A DNA stretch of 7,310 bases from HXMU1420-2 sp040830545 (GTDB taxonomy: Bacteria; Pseudomonadota; Alphaproteobacteria; Rhodobacterales; Rhodobacteraceae): positions 1-7,310 of the forward strand of contig JBFOMB010000129.1 of NCBI GenBank assembly GCA_040830545.1, in the 5' to 3' direction. The position numbers and the translations under genes are program-made. The first letter of the stretch is position 1, and the number at the start of each line of letters is the position of its first letter. Shown here in pieces: positions 1 through 5,599 of the stretch. The notes beneath the pieces are model-generated. The model did no database searches and was not told where the DNA came from. It saw only the letters and a list, made by a program, of their open reading frames with translations.

Positions 1-16
1 GCGTTGCGCGCACTGG

Positions 17-40
17 CATATCTGTGACATATCTGCAGAT
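17..40. promoter_or_regulatory. Possible operator: direct repeat plus palindrome upstream of the aspartate dehydrogenase-like gene
   Basis: The octamer CATATCTG occurs at 17-24 and again at 28-35, a period of 11 bp or about one helical turn. The second copy runs into a perfect 10-bp palindrome, ATCTGCAGAT, at 31-40. This lies about 85 bp upstream of the start codon at 125. The geometry would suit a protein-binding site, but no known operator is recognised and no convincing -35/-10 pair was found. The rest of 1-124 shows nothing else, and the window edge may cut an upstream gene. Confidence 0.25.
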
Positions 41-124
41 TTTACGGCCACGGCCAGCATTCCCCCGGCTTCCAATGTGAAATAGGTTAGACATGTAAAC
101 ACGCTAAGGAAAGGTTGTTGAGGG

Positions 125-820
125 ATGAAACGCCTATCGCTCATCGGTTATGGCCGGATTGGAGGCGATGTGCTGCGTGGATTGGCGGAAATGGACGGAT
201 ACACCTGCGGTGCGGTGCTGACCCGGAGGCCGGTGTCGGACTTGCCGCAAAATACAACCGACGTTGCGGCGTTTCTGAAACAGCCCTGCGATCTGATCAT
301 CGAGACCGCGGGGCCAGAGGCTTTGAGGGCGTTGGGGCCTCAGGCGTTGGCCGCCGCGCCGGTTTGGTCCGTGGGTGGCCTCGCGTTGGCCGATGCCGGT
401 TTCCGGGGTCGAATGGCGCAGCTATCTGCCACTTCAGGGCATCGCTTGCGTCTCTTTGCGTGCGGCATGGCAAACATGCCGCTACGGGCAGAAACGCTGG
501 ATATTGTCATGCGGCGCGACGGCATGGGACCGACTTGGTCCGGTCGATTGACTGATGCCGTCGCAATCTGGCCAAACGATCTGAACACTGCTGTTGCAGC
601 CGCTTTGGCCGGTCCGGGCGTCGAAGCCACGCACCTGACCATGGAAGACAGCGGCCGGGGTGGGCCTCATGAAATCCGTCTCGACGCATGTGGGCCAGGC
701 GGCAACTGGCAGCGACACTACCGTTTGCCGGACATGTCGGACGCCAGCGTTTGCCACCCCGTCGCGGCCATGATCCTGACCGCATTGCAGCAAGAAACGC
801 AGCCCTGGCAATTCACATGA
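125..820 (+). CDS. Aspartate dehydrogenase-like protein (NadX family, short form)
   Basis: Encodes 231 residues resembling L-aspartate dehydrogenase, a cytoplasmic NAD(P)-dependent enzyme that oxidises aspartate to iminoaspartate and can feed NAD synthesis. The N-terminus is a Rossmann fold with the dinucleotide-binding motif GYGRIGG at residues 8-14. The motif WPNDLNTAVAAALAGPG at 149-165 matches the family's conserved P-x-N-x-N/A-A-A-L-x-L-A-G block. A downstream HEI at 182-184 matches the conserved histidine region, and the C-terminal helix starts HPVAAM at 211. The start is supported by AAGGAAAGG at 106-114, 10 nt upstream. The protein is shorter than the roughly 260 residues usual for the family, and the block that normally reads SGA-x-x-G-x-D is diverged (ACGMANMPLR, 112-121). 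Substrate is therefore uncertain. No nadA, nadB or nadC is visible nearby, and it appears to be a single-gene unit. Confidence 0.75.
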   Translation: MKRLSLIGYGRIGGDVLRGLAEMDGYTCGAVLTRRPVSDLPQNTTDVAAFLKQPCDLIIETAGPEALRALGPQALAAAPVWSVGGLALADAGFRGRMAQLSATSGHRLRLFACGMANMPLRAETLDIVMRRDGMGPTWSGRLTDAVAIWPNDLNTAVAAALAGPGVEATHLTMEDSGRGGPHEIRLDACGPGGNWQRHYRLPDMSDASVCHPVAAMILTALQQETQPWQFT

Positions 821-823
821 CCC

Positions 824-852
824 CGCAGCCCCGGACTTGATCCGGGGCTGCG
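824..852. repeat. REP-like palindromic repeat, single hairpin
   Basis: A perfect 12-bp stem, CGCAGCCCCGGA (824-835) against TCCGGGGCTGCG (841-852), encloses the loop CTTGA. The core is shared with the repeats at 3970-4031 and 6494-6555. It starts 3 bp after the stop of the gene ending at 820 and lies 25 bp beyond the stop of the convergent gene ending at 878. It may also stop transcription from both sides, but there is no T-run, so a classical intrinsic terminator is not shown. Confidence 0.8.
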
Positions 853-877
853 ACGTGGCGGGAACACCCGATGCGTT

Positions 878-1957
878 TTAGCCCGCGCCGTGGATCTTGT
901 CGTTCGGATTGGTGTTCAGGTTGTACTTCATGATGCGCCCATGCGGCCCATTCCGGTCGCGCTCCAGACCAAAGACCGGCCCATCCGGTCCACCGGATTG
1001 AGAGAGAACACTGTCGATTTCAGCCCGGTCTGCCTCGGTCAACGCAAACTCGAACACTTTCAACGTCTTGGGCAGGTGCCGCGCATATCGCGCACCAACA
1101 ATGGCCGCCGCGACTTGTGGCTGGTCCAGTATCCAGCGGATCGCAACCGCGCTGAGCGACACGCCATGCCGGTCGCCAACGGTTTTCAGGGTCGTCAGCA
1201 AAGCCTGAAACATGTCCCAAGACCCAAACTCGTCAATGATCAGCCGGTATTTGATCAGAGACCGGTTTTCGAATTGAAATCCGGGATCGGGCTGGCCCAG
1301 CCAATGCTCTGTCAGGAACCCACCTGCCAACGTACCGAAACACAAAAGGCCCATATCTTTCTCTGCAGCCCAAGGCGCCAGTGTGCGGGCAGGTCGTCGA
1401 TCCAGCACGGAATACTGCACCTGCGTCGCTGCGATGTCGAACCCGGCCTCCACAAACGGCGCGATGTCCTCCACATCCCAGTTATTCACGCCCAGATTGG
1501 CAATCTTACCTTTCTCCTGACAGGACTTGAGTGCCGACAGCGCTCCCATTGGATCGCCCCGGCCCATGTCCCACCAGTAGAATTGCACCAGATGCAGGCG
1601 TTCGATCTGCAACCGTTTTAACGAGCGGTCGACAATCGCCTCCACATCCGCTGCGGTAAACTCATCCAATCGCGTCAGGTCTGGCACCAGCTTTGTGTGC
1701 ACGATCACACGATCCGCCACGTCAGCCCCACGCCGTTGCCGCAGGTCAGCGATATAGGTGCCGATCATATCTTCGACGCCGGTATAGATGTCGGCGCAAT
1801 CCAGCGTGGTGATGCCCGCGTCCAGAAAGGCCTCCATATCGGCAATTGCATCCGCGGCGATGACTTCGCCATGGTCGCCCGCCAGTTGCCAGCCGCCCTT
1901 GATCACGCGCGAAATGGTGTGACCGGGGCGCAGGTCGATGGTTTCCGGCGTGCTCAT
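878..1957 (-). CDS. Aldo/keto reductase family protein with altered catalytic tetrad
   Basis: A 359-residue TIM-barrel oxidoreductase of the aldo/keto reductase (AKR) superfamily, cytoplasmic, expected to use NAD(P)H on a carbonyl substrate that the sequence does not reveal. Visible family features are D53 and Y58 in the motif LDCADIY, K89 in VHTKL, the GVNNW strand at 156-160, the Q-x-x-Y-S block near 179-183, GTLAGGFL at 208-215 and the cofactor-binding end AAIVGAR at 284-290. The fourth tetrad residue, normally His in an L-x-x-x-H-x-x-D setting, is Tyr127 (QFYWWD). The fusion protein encoded at 2463-3950 has His at the same place. The start at 1957 is chosen because GAGGAG (1966-1971) lies 8 nt upstream and family similarity begins there. 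Its ATG overlaps the stop of the upstream TIGR04076-type gene (ATGA), implying translational coupling. The C-terminal tail after about residue 320 is Gly/Pro/Asn-rich and has no counterpart in a minimal AKR. Confidence 0.88.
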   Translation of the reverse strand: MSTPETIDLRPGHTISRVIKGGWQLAGDHGEVIAADAIADMEAFLDAGITTLDCADIYTGVEDMIGTYIADLRQRRGADVADRVIVHTKLVPDLTRLDEFTAADVEAIVDRSLKRLQIERLHLVQFYWWDMGRGDPMGALSALKSCQEKGKIANLGVNNWDVEDIAPFVEAGFDIAATQVQYSVLDRRPARTLAPWAAEKDMGLLCFGTLAGGFLTEHWLGQPDPGFQFENRSLIKYRLIIDEFGSWDMFQALLTTLKTVGDRHGVSLSAVAIRWILDQPQVAAAIVGARYARHLPKTLKVFEFALTEADRAEIDSVLSQSGGPDGPVFGLERDRNGPHGRIMKYNLNTNPNDKIHGAG

Positions 1958-2337
1958 GTGGTGCTCTCCTCGTTTTGCCAATAGGGGGTGCTGCGCGCAT
2001 CCGGCAGACCCGTGGTTTCCGCATGGGAGAACCAGCGCCGCTCTTCCCGCACGATGCGGAACCGTCCGCCGCAATGCGGGTCGGGGCAGGCGACCTCGGC
2101 ATCCGTGGACATCCAGTCCCCTGGCGCGGTATCTCGTTGTTTCGCGGGCAGCAGGGGCAGCAGGCCCGCCAAAGCGTACATCGACACTTTCTGCCCTTCG
2201 CTGAAAATCAGGTTTTCACCCACCACGCGAAAGCTTTCCCCTTCCACATGACGGCAGACCGGGGTGCGCCCATCCAGCACCGATTCCACCCGCAGATCAT
2301 AGAGCCAGAACCCCGCTTCGCCTGTTTCTTCCGACAT
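1954..2337 (-). CDS. TIGR04076 family protein, function unknown
   Basis: A 127-residue soluble protein with no signal peptide or membrane segment. It resembles the TIGR04076 family of small uncharacterised proteins: an initial beta strand (YDLRVESV, 13-20), a short C-x-x-x-x-G segment (C28 to G33), a strand with FRVVGENLIF (36-45), a helix (52-63), and a C-terminal W-x-x-x-x-x-x-x-x-C-x-D-P motif reading W75 to C84-P-D-P. C84, H88 and C89 (CPDPHC) with C28 could bind a metal, which is inference. The start at 2337 has GAGGG (2347-2351) 9 nt upstream, and the in-frame residues upstream of it do not resemble the family. The stop overlaps the start of the following AKR gene by 4 nt, so the two are almost certainly one operon. 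From memory, members of this family often sit beside aldo/keto reductase genes, which would suggest an accessory role; this was not checked. Confidence 0.72.
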   Translation of the reverse strand: MSEETGEAGFWLYDLRVESVLDGRTPVCRHVEGESFRVVGENLIFSEGQKVSMYALAGLLPLLPAKQRDTAPGDWMSTDAEVACPDPHCGGRFRIVREERRWFSHAETTGLPDARSTPYWQNEESTT

Positions 2338-2462
2338 CGCTGATTGCCCTCGCTTTCTGATGGTGTGACCCCAGATGTGTTGCACCTCAGGTTTTGGTCG
2401 TCAATCGCAGCCAAGTCTGTAGGATGGCCGCTGAGAGAGGGAACAATCCGAAGGAACCGGCC
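2338..2462. promoter_or_regulatory. Divergent promoter region between the two AKR transcription units
   Basis: These 125 bp must hold the promoters of both the TIGR04076-AKR operon (leftward) and the AKR-Rid gene (rightward). A good leftward -35 candidate, TTGACG, is present on the minus strand at 2399-2404, but no clear -10 follows at 16-18 bp. No rightward pair close to consensus was found. The ribosome binding sites are GAGGG at 2347-2351 (minus) and AAGGA at 2451-2455 (plus, 7 nt spacing). No strong long palindrome stands out. Confidence 0.4.
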
Positions 2463-3950
2463 ATGACAGATGCAGCACAGAAACCAGAACGTATTGAAAT
2501 CGCGCCGGGAATGTCGATCAGCCGGGTTTTGACGGGCCTCTGGCAAGTGGCGGACATGGAGCGGGACGGAAACGAGATCGACCCGGAGACTGGGGCAGAT
2601 GCGCTGCAGGCCTATGTGGACGCAGGGCTCGACACATTTGACATGGCTGACCACTACGGCAGTTCCGAGATCATGGCGGGGCGTCTGTTGGCGCGGGGCG
2701 GTGCGCCGCGCCCGCTTGCCTTCACGAAGTGGGTGCCTGCGGTTGGTGCGCTCACCGAAGCGGACATGCGTGCGGGCGTGCAGGCGCGGCTGGATCGGTT
2801 GGGCGTAGACCGGGTGGATCTGCTGCAATTCCACACATGGAACTATCTGGACGACGGTATGCTGGAAAACCTGCACACACTCGCCCGAATGCGGGAAGAG
2901 GGGCTGATCGCAGAACTTGGCGTCACCAATTTCGACGCCGCACATTTCAATCTGGCCCTGTCCGACGGCGTACCGCTGCGCACGAACCAGATCAGCTTTT
3001 CCCTGATGGATCGCCGCGCGGCGGGGGATATGGCCAAGGTGTGCGCAAAGCATGGGGCCTTTGTTCTGGCCTATGGCACGCTTTGTGGTGGGTTCCTGTC
3101 TGATCGTTGGGTCGGGCAACCAGAACCAACCGACATCCCTGACTGGTCCAAAATGAAATACAAACGCTTCATCGACACGGCAGGGGGATGGGATGCATTG
3201 CAGGCCGTGTTGCACGCGGCCAAGACGATTGCGGACAAACACGGCGTGTCGGTGTCCAATGTCGCAACCCGTTGGGTGCTGGATCAACCGCATGTGGCGG
3301 GTGTCATCATCGGCGCACGGTTGGGTGAGAACATGCATGCCGCCGACAACTTGCAGCCCTTTTCCTTCAAACTCGATGATGAGGATCAGGCCACCTTGCA
3401 GGCCGCGTTTGACCATACACAGCCGATCCCCGGCGATTGCGGAGATGAATACCGTAAGCCGCCTTTCCTGACCGCCTCGGGCGATTTGTCCCATCACCTG
3501 ACAGAGATGCCGCCGCCGCAAACGGCGTTGCCGGTGCCCGGGCGTCCCGCGGAATCCCGCGTGCTGACAGGTTCGAAATGGGAAGACGTCGCGGGCTATT
3601 GCCGGGCACGCCGGATTGGCGACCGCATCCTGGTGGCCGGTACCACCGCAGTGTCAGGTCATAGCCGCGCCGTAGCACCCGAAGACGCGGGCGCGCAAAC
3701 CGTATATATCCTGGACCGGATCATCGCTGCCATCGAGGCGTTGGGCGGTACAGCCGAAGACGTGGTACGCACCCGGGTCTACATTACAGATGAGGCTGAC
3801 GTGCTGGATATCTCCGAAGCGCACGGTCGAGTGTTCCGCGACATCAAACCGGTCAACACGCTCTACAGGATCGCCGGGCTGATCGGCGCGCACAAGGTGG
3901 AAGTTGATGTAGAGGCGATGATCCGCGAGGGCAGTACCGGGACAGGATGA
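2463..3950 (+). CDS. Aldo/keto reductase - Rid (YjgF/YER057c/UK114) domain fusion protein
   Basis: A 495-residue two-domain cytoplasmic protein. Residues 1 to about 340 form an AKR TIM barrel with the full tetrad D60, Y65 (FDMADHY), K89 (FTKW) and H124 (LQFHTW), plus GVTNF (153-157), GTLCGGFL (205-212) and IIGAR (282-286) for cofactor binding. A Pro-rich linker (about 345-365) leads to a Rid domain at about 365-487. Its signs are WEDVAGYCRA (373-382), VAGTTA (391-396), EDVVRTRVYITD (432-443), AHGRVF (453-458) and KVEVDVEAM (478-486). Rid proteins hydrolyse reactive enamines/imines or bind small metabolites. Here the position of the catalytic Arg of RidA (P-A-R-S) reads P-V-N-T (463-466), so RidA-type deaminase activity is doubtful. 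The start at 2463 is set by AAGGA 7 nt upstream. The AKR half is paralogous to the divergent gene ending at 878, sharing blocks such as DRR, GTL-GGFL, GQP and W-LDQP. Confidence 0.9.
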   Translation: MTDAAQKPERIEIAPGMSISRVLTGLWQVADMERDGNEIDPETGADALQAYVDAGLDTFDMADHYGSSEIMAGRLLARGGAPRPLAFTKWVPAVGALTEADMRAGVQARLDRLGVDRVDLLQFHTWNYLDDGMLENLHTLARMREEGLIAELGVTNFDAAHFNLALSDGVPLRTNQISFSLMDRRAAGDMAKVCAKHGAFVLAYGTLCGGFLSDRWVGQPEPTDIPDWSKMKYKRFIDTAGGWDALQAVLHAAKTIADKHGVSVSNVATRWVLDQPHVAGVIIGARLGENMHAADNLQPFSFKLDDEDQATLQAAFDHTQPIPGDCGDEYRKPPFLTASGDLSHHLTEMPPPQTALPVPGRPAESRVLTGSKWEDVAGYCRARRIGDRILVAGTTAVSGHSRAVAPEDAGAQTVYILDRIIAAIEALGGTAEDVVRTRVYITDEADVLDISEAHGRVFRDIKPVNTLYRIAGLIGAHKVEVDVEAMIREGSTGTG

Positions 3951-3969
3951 TCGTCTCAAACGCGACAGA

Positions 3970-4031
3970 GTCCCGGACTTGATCCGGGACCTCTACCCTG
4001 CGACCAAGAGGCCCCGGATCAAGTCCGGGGC
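3970..4031. repeat. REP/BIME-like element, two inverted hairpins
   Basis: Hairpin one has an 8-bp stem, GTCCCGGA / TCCGGGAC (3970-3977 with 3983-3990), and loop CTTGA. Hairpin two has GCCCCGGA / TCCGGGGC (4011-4018 with 4024-4031) and loop TCAAG. The two are inverted copies of each other, each flanked on its inner side by CCTC or GAGG, which can also pair. The element lies between the convergent stops at 3950 and 4067 and has no T-run typical of an intrinsic terminator. A structurally identical element is present at 6494-6555. Confidence 0.85.
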
Positions 4032-4066
4032 TCCGGTTCCTGGGCGGAAACGTGGTTCGTCAAATG

Positions 4067-4942
4067 TTACGGCAGCGATTTCAGATAGGCCGCAATCGCC
4101 TCGCGATCCGAAGCGGGCAGGGCAGAGGTTCCCCGGATCACCGAAACCATCTGACCGCCCGCGCTGTCGTAATCCGGGGTGAATCCGCTTTCCAGGTAAT
4201 ACGCAATGTCTCCCGCACTCCAATCCAGTTTTGAAGGATGCAGCGGCGGAATTGTACCCATGCCCGACGGGTTTGGCGCACCCATCATCCATTGCGTCAG
4301 GTCCAGCCCGCCGGTGGCATCGCGCGGTGTGTGGCATTCGGCGCAATGACCCAAGGCCTCGACCAAGTAGCGGCCACGTTGCAACTCATCGCCGCTTAAC
4401 TCGGTCACCCAGTCCGGCGACATGTTGATCTGCTTCCACAGCCCCAGACCGCGCCGGATGTTGAACGGGAACCCAACCTCATGCGGCAGGCTCGCTACGT
4501 CCGAGGGCGGCAGCGTGTCCATGTAGGCCTTCAGGTCCACAACGTCCTGCGGCTCCATCCGTTGATAGGTCGTGTAAGGCAGGGCCGGAAAGTAATGCGC
4601 GCCGTCGGGTGACACGCCCGCGATCAGCGCATTGCCGAGGTCAGCTGTGCTCCACCCGCCAATCCCGGCGTCAGAGGGCGAGATGTTGGGAGAAGCGAAC
4701 GTGCCAAACGGGCTTTCGATCCGGTAACCCCCGGACAGCACCGGCGGGCCGTCACTTTTGTCATCCGGGGCCACATGGCAGCTGCGGCAGCCTGCGGCGG
4801 CAAACACCAGGGCACCGTTTTCCGCGTCACCGGTCAGCCCGTCAAAGGTTGAGGCAGGCAACGGGCGTGGCGCGGATAAAAGCCAACCGGCGACGCCACC
4901 AATCAGAGCCAGTGCGATCAGAATCCGCAACAGACGCATCAT
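4067..4942 (-). CDS. Diheme c-type cytochrome (class I, two cytochrome c domains)
   Basis: A 291-residue exported cytochrome. Residues 3-23 are a hydrophobic N-terminal segment that acts as an uncleaved anchor or signal peptide and places the protein on the periplasmic side. Two heme c sites are present: CRSCH at 52-56 and CAECH at 200-204. Likely distal Met ligands are M129 (in YTTYQRM, domain 1) and M265 (GGQM, domain 2). Domain ends match the cytochrome c pattern (DVVDLKAYMDTLP at 133-145, AIAAYLKSLP at 282-291). The layout resembles the cytochrome subunits of membrane-bound alcohol, aldehyde or gluconate dehydrogenases, which normally have three hemes; here there are two and no dehydrogenase partner is visible. 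The start has an ideal AGGAGG (4949-4954) 6 nt upstream; ATG at 4939 is an alternative. It lies 70 bp downstream of the cytochrome c' gene on the same strand and is probably co-transcribed. Electron partner unknown. Confidence 0.9.
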   Translation of the reverse strand: MMRLLRILIALALIGGVAGWLLSAPRPLPASTFDGLTGDAENGALVFAAAGCRSCHVAPDDKSDGPPVLSGGYRIESPFGTFASPNISPSDAGIGGWSTADLGNALIAGVSPDGAHYFPALPYTTYQRMEPQDVVDLKAYMDTLPPSDVASLPHEVGFPFNIRRGLGLWKQINMSPDWVTELSGDELQRGRYLVEALGHCAECHTPRDATGGLDLTQWMMGAPNPSGMGTIPPLHPSKLDWSAGDIAYYLESGFTPDYDSAGGQMVSVIRGTSALPASDREAIAAYLKSLP

Positions 4943-4965
4943 GCCAAACCTCCTGCAACAGGTTC

Positions 4966-4987
4966 AGGGCGACACAGTGGCCGCCCT
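4966..4987 (-). other. Stem-loop in the cytochrome intergenic leader
   Basis: On the transcript AGGGCG pairs with CGCCCT (stem 4982-4987 with 4966-4971) around a 10-nt loop. It ends 11 nt before the AGGAGG of the diheme cytochrome gene. There is no following T-run, so it is not an intrinsic terminator. It could modulate message stability or translation between the two cytochromes. Confidence 0.35.
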
Positions 4988-5004
4988 AAACGTTCATCTT
5001 CCTG

Positions 5005-5022
5005 GCCTCAGTTTACTGAGGC
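5005..5022 (-). other. Hairpin enclosing the stop codon of the cytochrome c' gene
   Basis: GCCTCAG (5005-5011) pairs with CTGAGGC (5016-5022), a perfect 7-bp stem with a 4-nt loop. The loop (5012-5015) carries the TAA stop of the cytochrome c' gene at 5013-5015. There is no T-run afterwards, so it fits a 3' stability hairpin or attenuation element better than a terminator. Confidence 0.45.
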
Positions 5023-5492
5023 TGGCGATATGTGTCGTGGCACCCGCCGCAGGATTTGCCGACGGCACCGATCCCGCCGCGCAGAGCATCCAGACCGTCG
5101 CCCGCAACCGCCGCCAGACTGGCCGAGGCGGTTGCCATCGCCATACCTGCTTCGCCTACCTTGCTGCCGTCTGCCCAAATCGCAGGCAGCGCACCTGTTG
5201 CATCACCCAATGCGCCGTTGTCCGATCCCGGAGGCCACAGAGCCATCTGGTTCATTGATGAAAGAGTTGCCAGATTTGTTGCTGCTGCGCTGGCTGCATC
5301 CGCGTTGTATTCCACGTCACCCTTGGCCATGGCGCCCAGAATGCCGATGTTGAAGGCATAAAGCTGCATGGTCGCCTTGCGTGCCTTCACGGCACCCATC
5401 AATGCCTTGTTTGCATGACCGTCAGCCAAGGCCGAGGTGGCCACAACGGTCGCAAGAGTCAGTCCGGTAAATAGGGAAAGTGCTGTTTTCAT
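5013..5492 (-). CDS. Cytochrome c' (class II cytochrome c)
   Basis: A 159-residue periplasmic protein. Residues 1-23 are a typical signal peptide with cleavage predicted after SALA. The mature part is Ala-rich and helical, consistent with the four-helix bundle of cytochrome c'. The heme site is C-terminal, CGGCH at 148-152 followed by DTYR, which is the class II arrangement (vG-x-x-C-x-x-CH-d-x-y-r). W106 in AIWADG and the preceding WPPGSDNG region (86-93) also match the family. Cytochromes c' bind NO and CO and often protect against nitrosative stress; some family members act in electron transfer. The start at 5492 has GGTGGAG 11 nt upstream, a slightly long spacing. It is the first gene of a probable two-gene cytochrome unit and is divergent from the LysR-type gene, a usual arrangement for a regulator and its target. 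Confidence 0.9.
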   Translation of the reverse strand: MKTALSLFTGLTLATVVATSALADGHANKALMGAVKARKATMQLYAFNIGILGAMAKGDVEYNADAASAAATNLATLSSMNQMALWPPGSDNGALGDATGALPAIWADGSKVGEAGMAMATASASLAAVAGDGLDALRGGIGAVGKSCGGCHDTYRQPQ

Positions 5493-5531
5493 TTTAGAAA
5501 TCGCTCCACCTGTTGGTATGGCTACGCCTCA

Positions 5532-5537
5532 AGTATA
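5532..5537 (-). promoter_or_regulatory. Candidate -10 element of the cytochrome c' promoter
   Basis: TATACT on the minus strand is a 5/6 match to the -10 consensus, 40 bp upstream of the cytochrome c' start codon. No good -35 lies 16-18 bp upstream. The LysR-type dyad at 5542-5556 is placed just upstream instead, as expected for an activator-dependent promoter. This is inference from position only. Confidence 0.35.
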
Positions 5538-5541
5538 CATG

Positions 5542-5570
5542 TTCGCAAAATTCGAAACACCCTCTATATT
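5542..5570 (+). promoter_or_regulatory. Candidate sigma-70-type promoter of the LysR-type gene
   Basis: The -35 TTCGCA (5542-5547, 4/6 to consensus) and the -10 TATATT (5565-5570, 5/6) are separated by 17 bp. Transcription would begin near 5577, giving a leader of only about 23 nt before the ATG at 5600. The -35 lies inside the first dyad, so regulator binding would be expected to repress this promoter. Confidence 0.5.
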
Positions 5571-5576
5571 CGAATA
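5542..5576. promoter_or_regulatory. Candidate LysR-type operator (two TTCGAA-centred dyads)
   Basis: The first site, TTCG-N7-CGAA at 5542-5556, contains T-N11-A inside an inverted repeat, the generic LysR-type box. The second is a perfect 10-bp palindrome, TATTCGAATA, at 5567-5576, itself flanked by CTC and GAG. The two TTCGAA cores (5551-5556 and 5569-5574) are centred 18 bp apart. They lie between the divergent LysR-type gene and the cytochrome c' gene and overlap the regulator's promoter, which fits autoregulation plus control of the cytochromes. Confidence 0.55.
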
Positions 5577-5599
5577 GAGTTGGCGGATTTTTGCACAGC

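Noticed and set aside
1..27. A possible gene end reading ALRALAYL followed by a TGA
   Set aside because: All three plus frames are open over most of this short edge, so eight codons cannot be told from chance.
890..1621. A 243-codon plus-strand open frame opposite the AKR gene
   Set aside because: Low-complexity antisense translation with no recognisable domain; the minus strand encodes a clear AKR.
2208..3521. A long open frame of 437 codons on the minus strand opposite the AKR-Rid gene
   Set aside because: Its translation is a shadow of the AKR-Rid coding frame, with Cys/His/Arg-rich composition and no family resemblance. The plus-strand frame has full AKR and Rid motifs.
5032..5361. Pro/Ala-rich plus-strand open frames opposite the cytochrome c' gene
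   Set aside because: Antisense shadows of a gene with a clear signal peptide and heme motif.
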